Positions 34,518 through 43,257 of a stretch of DNA of 64,000 nucleotides are shown in pieces (the stretch's first letter is position 1; every line of letters begins with the position of its first letter). The DNA is from Candidatus Woodwardiibium gallinarum (GTDB lineage: Bacteria > Bacillota > Clostridia > Oscillospirales > CAG-382), in the NCBI GenBank assembly GCA_904419545.1, contig CAJFRY010000005.1, positions 1 to 64,000 on the forward strand. Direction: 5' to 3'. The notes below the pieces were generated by a model. The model worked only from the letters and a program-made list of their open reading frames with translations. It searched no databases and was not told the DNA's origin. The position numbers and the translations under genes were made by a program.

Positions 34518-37500
34518 TTATTGCTCAGCAAGCTTTTTGAGCTTGTTGTACTTCTCCTTAGCCTGCACCTCAGCCTCGCCGAACAGGACGTTCGCCCTAT
34601 CCGGGAACGCAATCTGCAGCGCCGAGTATCTCGTCTCGTTGCGGATGAAGTCCTGATACGAGGCGGTCGGCTCTTTCGAATCGAGCACGAACGGATTCTT
34701 TCCTTCCTTGGAAAGTTCAGGATTGAAGCGGAAGGTGTGCCAATAGCCGCAGGCAACCGCCGCCTTCTCTTCAAGCTGGCTCGTGCCGAGGCCTTTCTTG
34801 ATACCGTGGTGGATACACGGCGCATAGCCGATAACCAAGGACGGACCCTTATAGCGCTCAGCCTCGTTCAGCGCCTTGATGCACTGGTTGTAATCCGCGC
34901 CCATCGCGACCTGCGCTACATAAATATAGCCGTAAGACATTGCGATAGCTGCAAGATCCTTCTTCTTCTGCGATTTGCCGGCCGCAGCGAACTGCGCAAC
35001 CGCACCGGTATTGGTGGACTTGGAGGACTGGCCGCCGGTGTTGGAATAAACCTCGGTGTCGAAGACAAAGATGTTGATGTCCTCGCCCGTTGCCAACGCG
35101 TGATCCAGACCGCCGAAGCCGATATCATAAGCCCAGCCGTCGCCGCCGAAGATCCAGATCGACTTCTTGACAAACAGATCCTTCATTGCCAGCGCTTTCT
35201 TATACAGCGCATCGAGCTCGCAGCCGCAGGAGCCGCACTCCTTAACCGCCTGCTCCAGGGCCGCAATCAGCGCCTTGGAGGCAGCCTTAGAGCCTTCGGC
35301 ATCATCCATCGACGCCAACCATTGCTTGGCCGGTTCGCTGACAAGCGCATAGTCGCTGTCAGCAAGCGTTTTAATGATCTCCGCAAGCTTTTCTCTTCTC
35401 TGACGCATCGCGATTGCCATACCAAGGCCGTACTCGGCATTGTCCTCAAACAGCGAGTTTGCCCAGGCGGGGCCGTTGCCCTCTTTATTCACGGTGTACG
35501 GCATCGACGGCGCCGAACCGCCCCAGATGGACGAGCAGCCGGTCGCATTCGCGATGAACATGCGATCGCCGAAAAGCTGGGTGATCAGCTTTGCATACGG
35601 TGTTTCTCCGCAGCCGGAGCAAGCGCCGGAGAACTCGAACAACGGCTGTTTGAACTGGCTGCCTTTAACCGTCTCCGGCTTGAACTTGGCAAGCACCGCA
35701 GGATCGTCGGCAAATTTATAGCTGGCTTCAAAGTATTTCTGCTGCTCAAGCTGGGTGTCGAACGGCTTCATCACCAGCGCCTTTTCGCCCTTCTTGCCCG
35801 GGCAGACCTGCGCGCAGGAGCCGCAGCCGAGACAGTCGAGCGGCGAAACGGTGACGCCGAACTGATAGCCGGGCATGCCGGTCATCGGCAGAAGCTTCAT
35901 ACCGGGGTACGCTTTCGCGTCCTCGTCGGTCATCGCCGCCGGACGGATGGTCGCGTGCGGACAGACAAGCGAGCAGAAATTGCACTGAATGCAGTTTTCG
36001 GGATGCCACTCGGGAATATCCACAGCCACGCCGCGCTTTTCATAAGCAGCCGTGCCCTGCGGGAATGTGCCGTCAGCCGCGTCAACGAACGCAGAGACAG
36101 GCAGCTTATCGCCCTGCTGCGCATTGACGGGAATCATGATATTTTTGACGAAATCGACGACCTCCTTGCGGCCCGTAATCTCCGCATCGCCCGGATTGGC
36201 GTCGACCGCATCGGCCCAAGAAGCAGGCACATCAACCTTATGCACGGCCGAAACGCCTTCGTCAATGGCCGCGTAGTTCATATCCACGATGGCCTGACCT
36301 TTTTTGAAGAAGCTCTTATACGCCGCTTCCTTCATATATTTGATAGCGTCGTCAATCGGAATGATATTGGCCAGCTTGAAGAACGCACTCTGCAGCACGG
36401 TGTTCGTTCTGCCGCCAAGTCCAAGGCGGCGCGCAATGCTGACCGCATCAACGATATAGAAGTTTGCCTTCTTACGGGCGAGGTCGCGTTTGACCTTTGC
36501 AGGCAGTCTCTCCTCCAGCTCCTCTGCGGACCACTGGCAGTTCAGCAGGAAGGTGCCGCCCTCGATAATATCCTCCGTAATATCATAGCGATATATATAG
36601 GAAGGATTGTGGCAGGCCACAAAGTTGGCGTGCGACACGTAATAGGTCGAACGGATGGGCTTGTCGCCGAAGCGGAGATGCGAGATCGTGATACCGCCCG
36701 ACTTTTTGGAATCATAGGCAAAATACGCCTGAATATATTTGTCGGTATGATCGCCGATAATTTTGATCGAGTTTTTATTGGCACCGACCGTACCGTCGGA
36801 GCCGAGGCCCCAGAACTTGCAGGAAACTGTCCCCTCAGGGGTCATGCTGGGCGCCGGTTCGAGCGGAAGCGACAGTCCGGTGACGTCGTCCTCGATACCG
36901 ACTGTAAAGCCGTTGACCGGCTTGTCCGCGTCGAGATTCTTATACACGGCGATGATGCAGGAAGGCGTGGTGTCCTTCGAGCCGAGTCCGTAACGGCCGC
37001 CAACAATAAGTGCGTTTTCAAACGCAGTGCCGCGGACGGCGTCAACCACATCGAGATAGAGCGGCTCACCGAGCGCACCGGGTTCCTTCGTCCTGTCCAG
37101 AACCGCAATCCTTTTGACCGTGGCAGGAAGCGCCTTAAGCAGGCGGTCGGCCGCAAAAGGTCTGTACAGTCTCACCTTGACAAGGCCGAGCTTTTCGCCG
37201 CGGGCGTTGAGGTAATCGATCGTTTCTTCGATCGTATCGCAAACCGAGCCCATCGCAATGATGACCTTCTCAGCATCGGGCGCACCGTAGTAATTGAAGA
37301 GCTTATAATCAGTGCCGCACTTCTCATTGACCTTTGCCATATATTCTTCGACGATAGCAGGCACAGCATCGTAATACTTGTTGCACGCTTCTCTCGCCTG
37401 GAAGAAAATGTCGGGGTTCTGTGCCGTGCCGCGCAGGACGGGATGCTCCGGATTGAGCGCGTTGTTGCGGAACGCTTCAATGGCGTCCCAATCGACCATT

Positions 37501-38084
37501 TCGGCAAGGTCGGCGTAGTCCCATGCCTCAACCTTCTGCACCTCATGCGACGTGCGGAAGCCGTCGAAGAAATGCAGGAAGGGCACACGGCTCTTGATGG
37601 CGGACATATGTGCGACCGCACCGAGATCCATAACCTCCTGCACGTTGCCGGCGCAAAGCATCGCAAAACCGGTCTGACGGCAAGCCATAACGTCAGAGTG
37701 ATCGCCGAAAATGTTGAGCGCATGCGAAGCAACGCAGCGCGCGGAAACGTGGATAACGCCGGGCAGGAGTTCACCGGCAATCTTATACATATTCGGAATC
37801 ATCAGCAGCAGCCCCTGCGAGGCGGTGTACGTCGTCGTCAGGGCGCCGGCAGCAAGCGAGCCATGCACGGTACCGGCAGCGCCGGCCTCAGACTGCATCT
37901 CAATCACCCTGACCGTCTGACCGAATATATTCTTCCTGCCGTCTGCAGCCCACTTGTCCGTGACCTCGGCCATCACCGACGACGGCGTGATCGGATAGAT
38001 GCCGGCCACCTCCGTAAACGCATAAGAAACATGCGCTGCGGCGGTATTGCCGTCCATCGATATCTTTTTTCTTGCCATTACCAT
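34518..38084 (-). CDS. nifJ: Pyruvate:ferredoxin (flavodoxin) oxidoreductase
   Basis: Single-chain enzyme that oxidises pyruvate to acetyl-CoA and CO2 while reducing ferredoxin or flavodoxin; the main pyruvate exit in anaerobes. Domains I-VII are in order: TPP/pyruvate-binding N-terminus (TEVAGIYPITPSSVMAE), CoA-binding middle, and two 4Fe-4S ferredoxin motifs (CIQCNFCSLVCPH and CLGCGSCAQVCPG, about 690-760). The C-terminal TPP half follows, with CSGCGE, ATGCSS, GDGWAYDIG (about 980) and NTGGQSSKST (about 1015). At about 1188 residues it is full length. The ATG at 38084 is preferred because AAGGA lies 6 nt upstream; ATGs two codons either side are possible. Transcribed alone from a strong promoter. 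Confidence 0.97.
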   Translation of the reverse strand: MVMARKKISMDGNTAAAHVSYAFTEVAGIYPITPSSVMAEVTDKWAADGRKNIFGQTVRVIEMQSEAGAAGTVHGSLAAGALTTTYTASQGLLLMIPNMYKIAGELLPGVIHVSARCVASHALNIFGDHSDVMACRQTGFAMLCAGNVQEVMDLGAVAHMSAIKSRVPFLHFFDGFRTSHEVQKVEAWDYADLAEMVDWDAIEAFRNNALNPEHPVLRGTAQNPDIFFQAREACNKYYDAVPAIVEEYMAKVNEKCGTDYKLFNYYGAPDAEKVIIAMGSVCDTIEETIDYLNARGEKLGLVKVRLYRPFAADRLLKALPATVKRIAVLDRTKEPGALGEPLYLDVVDAVRGTAFENALIVGGRYGLGSKDTTPSCIIAVYKNLDADKPVNGFTVGIEDDVTGLSLPLEPAPSMTPEGTVSCKFWGLGSDGTVGANKNSIKIIGDHTDKYIQAYFAYDSKKSGGITISHLRFGDKPIRSTYYVSHANFVACHNPSYIYRYDITEDIIEGGTFLLNCQWSAEELEERLPAKVKRDLARKKANFYIVDAVSIARRLGLGGRTNTVLQSAFFKLANIIPIDDAIKYMKEAAYKSFFKKGQAIVDMNYAAIDEGVSAVHKVDVPASWADAVDANPGDAEITGRKEVVDFVKNIMIPVNAQQGDKLPVSAFVDAADGTFPQGTAAYEKRGVAVDIPEWHPENCIQCNFCSLVCPHATIRPAAMTDEDAKAYPGMKLLPMTGMPGYQFGVTVSPLDCLGCGSCAQVCPGKKGEKALVMKPFDTQLEQQKYFEASYKFADDPAVLAKFKPETVKGSQFKQPLFEFSGACSGCGETPYAKLITQLFGDRMFIANATGCSSIWGGSAPSMPYTVNKEGNGPAWANSLFEDNAEYGLGMAIAMRQRREKLAEIIKTLADSDYALVSEPAKQWLASMDDAEGSKAASKALIAALEQAVKECGSCGCELDALYKKALAMKDLFVKKSIWIFGGDGWAYDIGFGGLDHALATGEDINIFVFDTEVYSNTGGQSSKSTNTGAVAQFAAAGKSQKKKDLAAIAMSYGYIYVAQVAMGADYNQCIKALNEAERYKGPSLVIGYAPCIHHGIKKGLGTSQLEEKAAVACGYWHTFRFNPELSKEGKNPFVLDSKEPTASYQDFIRNETRYSALQIAFPDRANVLFGEAEVQAKEKYNKLKKLAEQ

Positions 38085-38196
38085 GACCATTCCTTTCTTT
38101 GCATATAAAAGAACATCCATACAAAAAACGAAGACGCCGCAGTAGGAACATCCGCATTTGCCGCGGCCGGACTGCTCCGTTTTATCGTATCAACTT

Positions 38197-38225
38197 ATCA
38201 TACCACTTTTTTTCGCTCCTGTAAA
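38197..38225 (-). promoter_or_regulatory. Extended -10 promoter of nifJ
   Basis: On the minus strand, TTTACA (38225-38220), 17 nt, then TATGAT (38202-38197) preceded by TGG, an extended -10. The resulting leader is about 105 nt. Confidence 0.75.
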
Positions 38226-38385
38226 GATGTTTCGCAACTTTTTTTCGTTTTTTCCTCTCTTTTTTACACCCGGCTTTGCACTTGGCTCCGAAACAGCCAC
38301 GCATAGCGGGGGGGGAAGCAACGGGAAAGAATCAAAACAACATCTTTTCACAACCCGAAAGCAGGATTTAGTTTACATTTACGTC

Positions 38386-38414
38386 TTGAAAAAAAAGCGC
38401 CGGTATGCTATCAT
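38386..38414 (+). promoter_or_regulatory. Extended -10 promoter of the yifB leader
   Basis: TTGAAA (38386-38391), exactly 17 nt, then TATCAT (38409-38414) preceded by TGC. Transcription should start near 38421, 180 nt before the yifB start codon. Confidence 0.75.
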
Positions 38415-38420
38415 AAGAGT

Positions 38421-38600
38421 GGATTGGAATTCGGGCAGTCATCTCCGTCAGCAAAGCGAAGGAAAAGGCCTCCGCACACGGCGCGGGGACACGGTTCCCA
38501 TACTGCCTATTCCCACCTCTTCCTTCCCGCGGTCTTTCCCTCCTTCGGGATCGAAGCACTGCACGGAGTTCAAACACCGAGAACTGCGAGGGTACGCGTT
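38421..38600 (+). other. Long, probably structured leader of yifB or small RNA
   Basis: The 180-nt leader holds a possible long-range closing stem: GAATTC and GCAGT (38427-38439) pair with ACTGC and GAGTTC (38558-38571) across a small internal loop, enclosing about 120 nt. Inside, GGCAGT (about 38434) could alternatively pair with ACTGCC (about 38506), and further short GC stems are visible. The two pairings are mutually exclusive, as in a switch. I cannot assign it to a known RNA class; it may be a cis-regulatory leader or an independent small RNA. Confidence 0.4.
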
Positions 38601-40130
38601 ATGATCAAGGTCATCAGCACCATGGCGCTCAACGGCATCGACGGCATCCCCGTCGTCGTAGAGTCATCATGCATCGGCTCACCCAGCCCGAGGCTGGACA
38701 TCATCGGACTTCCCGATGCAGCCGTAAAAGAAGCGGCCGGCCGTGTACGTGCGGCTGCGCGTTCATCCGGTCTGCCGCTGCACAACGGCGTTCTCACCGT
38801 CAACCTCGCGCCCGCCGATGTGCGCAAGGAGGGTTCGTCCTTCGATTTGCCGATTCTGCTTTCGCTTATCAACACCGACGCCTCCGAGCGCATCGACTAC
38901 AACGGCAAGTGCTTCGCGGGCGAGCTGTCGCTCACAGGCGAGGTCAGGCACATCAACGGCGCGCTGCCGATGGCCATTTCAGCGCGCGATCTTGGCTATA
39001 AGCAGATTTATCTGCCCGAAGCCGACGCCGCCGAAGCGTCCGCCGCGCAGGGGATCGATGTGTTCCCCGTGCGGGACGTACTTTCCCTGTACAACCATCT
39101 GACCGGCGGCAAGCAGCTCGAACCCGTTCCCTTTTCCGCAGACCGGCTGCGCGCGGAGACTTCCGTACACGCGCTGGATTTTGCGGACATCAAAGGGCAG
39201 GACGCCGCCAAAACCGCACTGGAGATCGCAGCGGCCGGCGGTCACAACGTATTGATGATCGGCCCGCCCGGCTCGGGCAAGAGCATGCTCGCCTCACGGC
39301 TGCCGTCCATACTGCCGCCGATGACCATCGAAGAAGCCATCGAAACAACCAAAATCCATTCCGTAGCTGGTATTCTGCCGCCCGGCGTGTCGCTGGTTTC
39401 GGAGCGGCCCTTCCGTTCGCCGCATCACACGCTGTCCTGCGCAAGCATGGCCGGCGGCGGCAAAAATCCGCGGCCGGGCGAGATTTCGCTGGCGCACAAC
39501 GGCGTTTTGTTCCTTGATGAACTGCCCGAGTTTGACCGCTCGGTCAGCGAGGTGCTGCGTCAGCCGCTGGAAGAACGCGTCGTACACATCACCCGCGTAA
39601 GCGGAACGGTCACTTACCCCTGCTCGTTCATCCTCGTCTGTGCGATGAACCCCTGCAAGTGCGGCTATTACGGACATGCCTCCAAGCCCTGCACCTGCAC
39701 GCCGAAAGCCCGTCTGGCCTATACGACAAAAATCTCGGGACCGCTGCTGGACCGCATTGACATCCACGTCGAGGTTCCGGCGCTGGACTACGGCGAGTTA
39801 TCCCGCACAGAGCCGGCTGAACCGAGCGCGGAAATCCGCCGGCGCGTGATTGCCGCTCGGGAATACGCCGCCGAACGAACGGACGGCGCGGTCACCTGCA
39901 ACGGGCTGATGACGCCTTCGGACATCCGCCGCTTCTGCCGTATGGACGAATCCGGCGGGAAGCTGATGCAGACCGCCTATGACAAGTTCGCGCTTTCCGC
40001 ACGCGCTTATGACCGCATCCTCAAGGTCGCACGCACAGCAGCGGATTTTGACAAGAGCGAAATCATCCGCAAGGAACATATCGGACTTGCACTGCAATTG
40101 CGGAGTATGAATAAAAAATACTGGCAATGA
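38601..40130 (+). CDS. comM: YifB/ComM-type Mg-chelatase-like AAA+ ATPase
   Basis: A 509-residue cytoplasmic AAA+ helicase-like protein; in naturally competent bacteria ComM drives branch migration during DNA integration. The N-terminal Lon-protease-like fold (about 1-165) has lost the protease serine/lysine pair. The ATPase has Walker A GPPGSGKS (221-228), Walker B VLFLDELPEF, and the family's cysteine-rich insert CAMNPCKCGYYG with KPCTC. The ATG at 38601 is preferred over longer open frames because MIKVISTMALNGIDG is the conserved start and GAGGG lies 9 nt upstream. Whether the host is competent is unknown. Confidence 0.93.
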   Translation: MIKVISTMALNGIDGIPVVVESSCIGSPSPRLDIIGLPDAAVKEAAGRVRAAARSSGLPLHNGVLTVNLAPADVRKEGSSFDLPILLSLINTDASERIDYNGKCFAGELSLTGEVRHINGALPMAISARDLGYKQIYLPEADAAEASAAQGIDVFPVRDVLSLYNHLTGGKQLEPVPFSADRLRAETSVHALDFADIKGQDAAKTALEIAAAGGHNVLMIGPPGSGKSMLASRLPSILPPMTIEEAIETTKIHSVAGILPPGVSLVSERPFRSPHHTLSCASMAGGGKNPRPGEISLAHNGVLFLDELPEFDRSVSEVLRQPLEERVVHITRVSGTVTYPCSFILVCAMNPCKCGYYGHASKPCTCTPKARLAYTTKISGPLLDRIDIHVEVPALDYGELSRTEPAEPSAEIRRRVIAAREYAAERTDGAVTCNGLMTPSDIRRFCRMDESGGKLMQTAYDKFALSARAYDRILKVARTAADFDKSEIIRKEHIGLALQLRSMNKKYWQ

Positions 40131-40181
40131 CCTGACAGTTAACATAAAAACGCAAAATAATCTCCAATTCACCGAATGCGA

Positions 40182-40264
40182 TGTGGATAACCCGGTGGAA
40201 AATGTGCATAAGTCGCGTGATTCCGTCCTCCGCATTGTGGATAAGTCGGTGGATATGTGGACAA
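40182..40264 (+). promoter_or_regulatory. Cluster of four DnaA boxes
   Basis: Four same-orientation matches to the DnaA box read as TGTGGATAA on the plus strand: 40182-40190 and 40236-40244 are perfect (TTATCCACA on the minus strand). 40203-40211 is TGTGCATAA, a recognised strong variant. 40256-40264 is TGTGGACAA, one mismatch. Start-to-start spacings are 21, 33 and 20 bp. The cluster fills the gap after yifB, next to an AT-rich patch (40141-40165), and upstream of the 40319 gene. Confidence 0.8.
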
Positions 40265-40318
40265 GTCGCCGTCCGGCTGGGGTTATGTCAACGCGGCGGC
40301 ACAGAATAGGAGCACACG

Positions 40319-41092
40319 ATGGATTACGAGGGCAAATATTTTCCGGACGAAGACGACGGCCGGCAGTCGAAAACCGGCAAGACCGTCAAAAAGATTTTCA
40401 AATATCTGATATACGGCATCTCGTTTCTCGTATATGCGATTCTGATTTATCGTATAATTGCAACATCGGACCTCGATCTGGTCGAGCAGATGATCTTCAC
40501 GAGCGAAACACGGGCCGAAGCTGAGCGGCTGGGCGATGATTTTGATTTGTACTACGTCTTTCCGGAGACATTTATGAACAATGACGCGACGATCCAGATT
40601 AAAAACTGCTATTATGCGGCGGCGCAGGGCGAATACGAGCTGGGCATCCGATACAGCAGCGAAATAACCGGCGACAATATGGAAACAGAGCTGCTCTACA
40701 CCCTCACCGACAGCAGAGACAACGAATATCCGCTGGTCAACCGTGTGCGCGACACGAAGGATAAATACGTGTTCGAGCGGCTTTGTTTTAGCAACGTAGC
40801 GTTTGATTTGTCGGAAAATGTGACCAACCGCGGCGAAGACTTTTCACAGGAATATTCCCGCCTGTATGAGGAAGGATTGGCTCTGGCCGTTTCAGACGCA
40901 GATGCCGAGGATTTTGCCGAGGACTATGCAGATTCGGCAACGGAGGGCACCGTTTACACCCTGCGCATCTACCGCCCGGGGACCGAAGCACCGATTTTCA
41001 GCACCGAGGTATACAGCAATAACTTTTACATTTCCGAAGAAAAATACGATTCGCCGGACAGCAAATATCTGAAAGGAGCTGCAGCGCAATGA
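40319..41092 (+). CDS. Membrane-anchored protein of unknown function
   Basis: No family recognised. A 257-residue protein with an acidic/basic cytoplasmic N-terminus (1-26), one membrane helix (about 27-48, LIYGISFLVYAILIYRIIA) and an extracellular domain of about 200 residues rich in Asp, Glu and Tyr. It contains no cysteine-based or nucleotide-binding motif. AGGAG precedes the ATG. Its stop overlaps the following SGNH-hydrolase start by 4 nt (ATGA), so the two are cotranslated and probably act together at the cell surface. DnaA boxes lie directly upstream. Confidence 0.75.
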   Translation: MDYEGKYFPDEDDGRQSKTGKTVKKIFKYLIYGISFLVYAILIYRIIATSDLDLVEQMIFTSETRAEAERLGDDFDLYYVFPETFMNNDATIQIKNCYYAAAQGEYELGIRYSSEITGDNMETELLYTLTDSRDNEYPLVNRVRDTKDKYVFERLCFSNVAFDLSENVTNRGEDFSQEYSRLYEEGLALAVSDADAEDFAEDYADSATEGTVYTLRIYRPGTEAPIFSTEVYSNNFYISEEKYDSPDSKYLKGAAAQ

Positions 41093-41979
41093 CCATTTAC
41101 CAGAAGCTGTTGTACGTGTCCACGTCCTTCGCCGTAGCGCTGTCGGTCTCGATGGCAAACTATGTTTTTTACGACGAGCGCCTGCCTGACACGCCGCAGG
41201 TGGAGGGCTTCTATACCGATATGCAAACGCAGAACGACAAGCTGCTCAAGCACTTCTTCCCCTACGAGATCATTGACTACGACCTCGAAGTGCCGGATAA
41301 TATGTCTTACACGCAGGCCGAGTTCCAGAAATTCAAGGGCACCTATCTCGAAAGGGAATCGGTCGCTGCGGACGAATCCTACCTTGAACGCATCGCCTTC
41401 TGCGGCGACTCGCTGACCTATCATATGGGAATGAGCGGCAACCGGCTGGAAAACTACGACGTGCTGGCATACGGCGGTCTGAGCGTGAGCGACTATGCGA
41501 CTTACACGCAGAAGCCGGTATATAACCAGTCGAACGTTTCGGGAAAGACTACGATTGCGTGGCTGAGCGAGCTGAAGCCGGAGATCGTATACCTGTTCCT
41601 CGGCGCCAACGGGATGTCCATTTTCGACGTCAACGTACATATCAATCTGTACAAAACGCTGCTGAGCAAAATCAAAGCCGCAACGCCGGGCTCGGAGATC
41701 GTGCTGATATCCGCATCGCCATGGGGCAAAAACGCTAACCCGACGTACACTTCCAAGGATATCAAGGAGCTGAACGCGCGCATCGACCAGTTCAATATGC
41801 TGCTTCTGGAACTGGCAAAGGACAACGGCTGCTATTTTATGAACGTGGCGGAATCGATGACCGATGAAGAAGGATATCTGCTCAGTTCGTATGACGGCGG
41901 CGACGGACTGCACTGGTCGATGGCCGGCCGGAGCAATTATGTGGAATACGTTCTGGAGCACCCGATTCCCGGTTATTAA
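41089..41979 (+). CDS. SGNH/GDSL-family hydrolase, membrane anchored
   Basis: Predicted surface esterase or acyltransferase-type hydrolase of 296 residues. An N-terminal hydrophobic segment (about 6-28) anchors it. All four SGNH blocks are present: Ser108 in CGDSLT (block I), Gly130 (block II), Asn174 in LGANG (block III), and Asp272/His275 in DGLHWS (block V). Substrate unknown; relatives remove or move O-acetyl groups on cell-wall or capsule sugars. It is cotranslated with the upstream membrane protein. Confidence 0.85.
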   Translation: MTIYQKLLYVSTSFAVALSVSMANYVFYDERLPDTPQVEGFYTDMQTQNDKLLKHFFPYEIIDYDLEVPDNMSYTQAEFQKFKGTYLERESVAADESYLERIAFCGDSLTYHMGMSGNRLENYDVLAYGGLSVSDYATYTQKPVYNQSNVSGKTTIAWLSELKPEIVYLFLGANGMSIFDVNVHINLYKTLLSKIKAATPGSEIVLISASPWGKNANPTYTSKDIKELNARIDQFNMLLLELAKDNGCYFMNVAESMTDEEGYLLSSYDGGDGLHWSMAGRSNYVEYVLEHPIPGY

Positions 41980-42274
41980 AGCGCTGTATAACCGTATTCC
42001 GAGCGGCGCTTCGTTATCCGAACTGCTCTGCGAGTGCTCTAAATACCCCAATCTCCGGTTATAGTTATAAACCCGAAGTTGTCCGACGCTTTACTTCCCG
42101 ATGAATTCATAATACGCTGGGGATGCTTTCAAAACGCGTCCCGGTATAGTTTTACCCAAAATGCCGCAGCTTGGCATACAGCAGTAAAGCATTCCGATTC
42201 ACGGAGTCATTCATCCAAACGCGGCGTTCACAAGCACCGCAGCGAAATCCGTACGACGAAAGGAGAAACGGTTT
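41980..42274. other. Intergenic region, no gene seen
   Basis: About 295 bp. Short inverted segments (ATAACCG near 41988 with CGGTTAT near 42056) could pair over 70 nt. No clear promoter or coding frame was found. The right end holds AAGGAG, the ribosome binding site of the next gene. Confidence 0.5.
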
Positions 42275-43222
42275 ATGAAAGACGGCATCACACGCATCCA
42301 GCGGCGCAGTGCCCTGCTGCCCGTACTGGCAATCCTGTCACTTCTTATGACGGGTGCTTCCATTTTCTGCATCATTTTTCCCTACATAAAAAAATTTGAC
42401 GATATGCTTTTTTATGCCTTCCTCGCAGTAGGCGGTATCGGGCTTTTATACTTTTCATATATGTTTGCAAGCTCGGTTTACCGCATCTTTATCCCGCAGA
42501 ATGCATTGCTGATCGACGAGAACGGCTTTTGCGATTATACAGTCTGCCAAGCGGGAACGGGCTTCGTTCCGTGGTCGAACGTCGACAGTATCAAGGTTTT
42601 CGGCCCGGAGGATGAGCCGCTGCTCGGCATCACGCTCAAATCGATCGACCGGCTCGAGGAGATCCCCGACAAACGGGTGTACAAGGAATTATCCGACAAT
42701 ATGAAAACCGGTGTGCCCGAGATCATCATCAAGCAATCGGACGTCAAAATGCCGCTGCGGCAGTTGGAACGCGTGATGAAGCGTGCCGCCGGGCTGGCCG
42801 ACGCCCCGTCTGCGCCGAAAACAGACGACGCGACCCGAGAACTGCCGTTAAAGGACATCGTCCCAACCTTGAAGCAGGAAGCCGCCGAAGCGGAAAGCGC
42901 AGAAAAAGCAGATGATTTCGAGGCGCTCGCCGACCTGTTCGCCCGCAAGGAGGAGCGGCCCAAGCCGGCGGAAACGATTCCGTCACAGCCCGAGCCTTCG
43001 GAGCCGGCTTCACCGCGATCCGAACCGTCCGCAAAGCCGTCAGACAAAACCGAGAAATCCATCGACGAGCTGCTCGAAGAACTGGCTGCCACGCTCAAAG
43101 CACCATCCGGCGACACGGACAAGTCCGCCGGAACCGGCTACGGCAAAAAATTAGAAGCGCTGCTCGAAGAGCTGAAAGCCGATGCACCGTCCAAGGATGC
43201 GGATACAAAAAAAGATCAATAA
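42275..43222 (+). CDS. Two-helix membrane protein with PH-like domain and acidic tail
   Basis: A 315-residue protein: two membrane helices (about 15-36 and 46-68), then a cytoplasmic domain (75-170) of alternating strands containing LIDENGFCDYTVCQAGTGFV, which resembles the STM3941/YdbT-like PH-fold proteins (weak, by pattern only). The C-terminal half (175-315) is a low-complexity Pro/Ser/Glu/Lys linker with two predicted helices, EKSIDELLEELAATLK and KKLEALLEELKA. Function unknown; a membrane scaffold is plausible. AAGGAG lies 9 nt upstream of the ATG. Confidence 0.7.
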   Translation: MKDGITRIQRRSALLPVLAILSLLMTGASIFCIIFPYIKKFDDMLFYAFLAVGGIGLLYFSYMFASSVYRIFIPQNALLIDENGFCDYTVCQAGTGFVPWSNVDSIKVFGPEDEPLLGITLKSIDRLEEIPDKRVYKELSDNMKTGVPEIIIKQSDVKMPLRQLERVMKRAAGLADAPSAPKTDDATRELPLKDIVPTLKQEAAEAESAEKADDFEALADLFARKEERPKPAETIPSQPEPSEPASPRSEPSAKPSDKTEKSIDELLEELAATLKAPSGDTDKSAGTGYGKKLEALLEELKADAPSKDADTKKDQ

Positions 43223-43240
43223 AGCCCGTCCTGCGGGCTT
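43222..43240 (+). terminator. Small hairpin between the PH-like and lipoprotein genes
   Basis: AAGCCCG pairs with CGGGCTT around TCCTG. The stem is short and has no T run, so it may attenuate, not stop, read-through into the lipoprotein gene 36 bp downstream. Confidence 0.4.
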
Positions 43241-43257
43241 GATAATGGAGTTTGCAT

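Noticed and set aside
34521..38108. A 1195-codon open frame antisense to nifJ
   Set aside because: It mirrors nifJ along its entire length, has no family resemblance and no start signals; GC-rich third positions commonly open the opposite frame. Other long antisense frames (for example under lon, the DUF4855-like gene and ppdK) were rejected for the same reason.
40131..40318. Chromosomal replication origin
   Set aside because: Four DnaA boxes are present, but dnaA, dnaN, rpmH or other origin neighbours are absent and no AT-rich unwinding region of typical length is evident.
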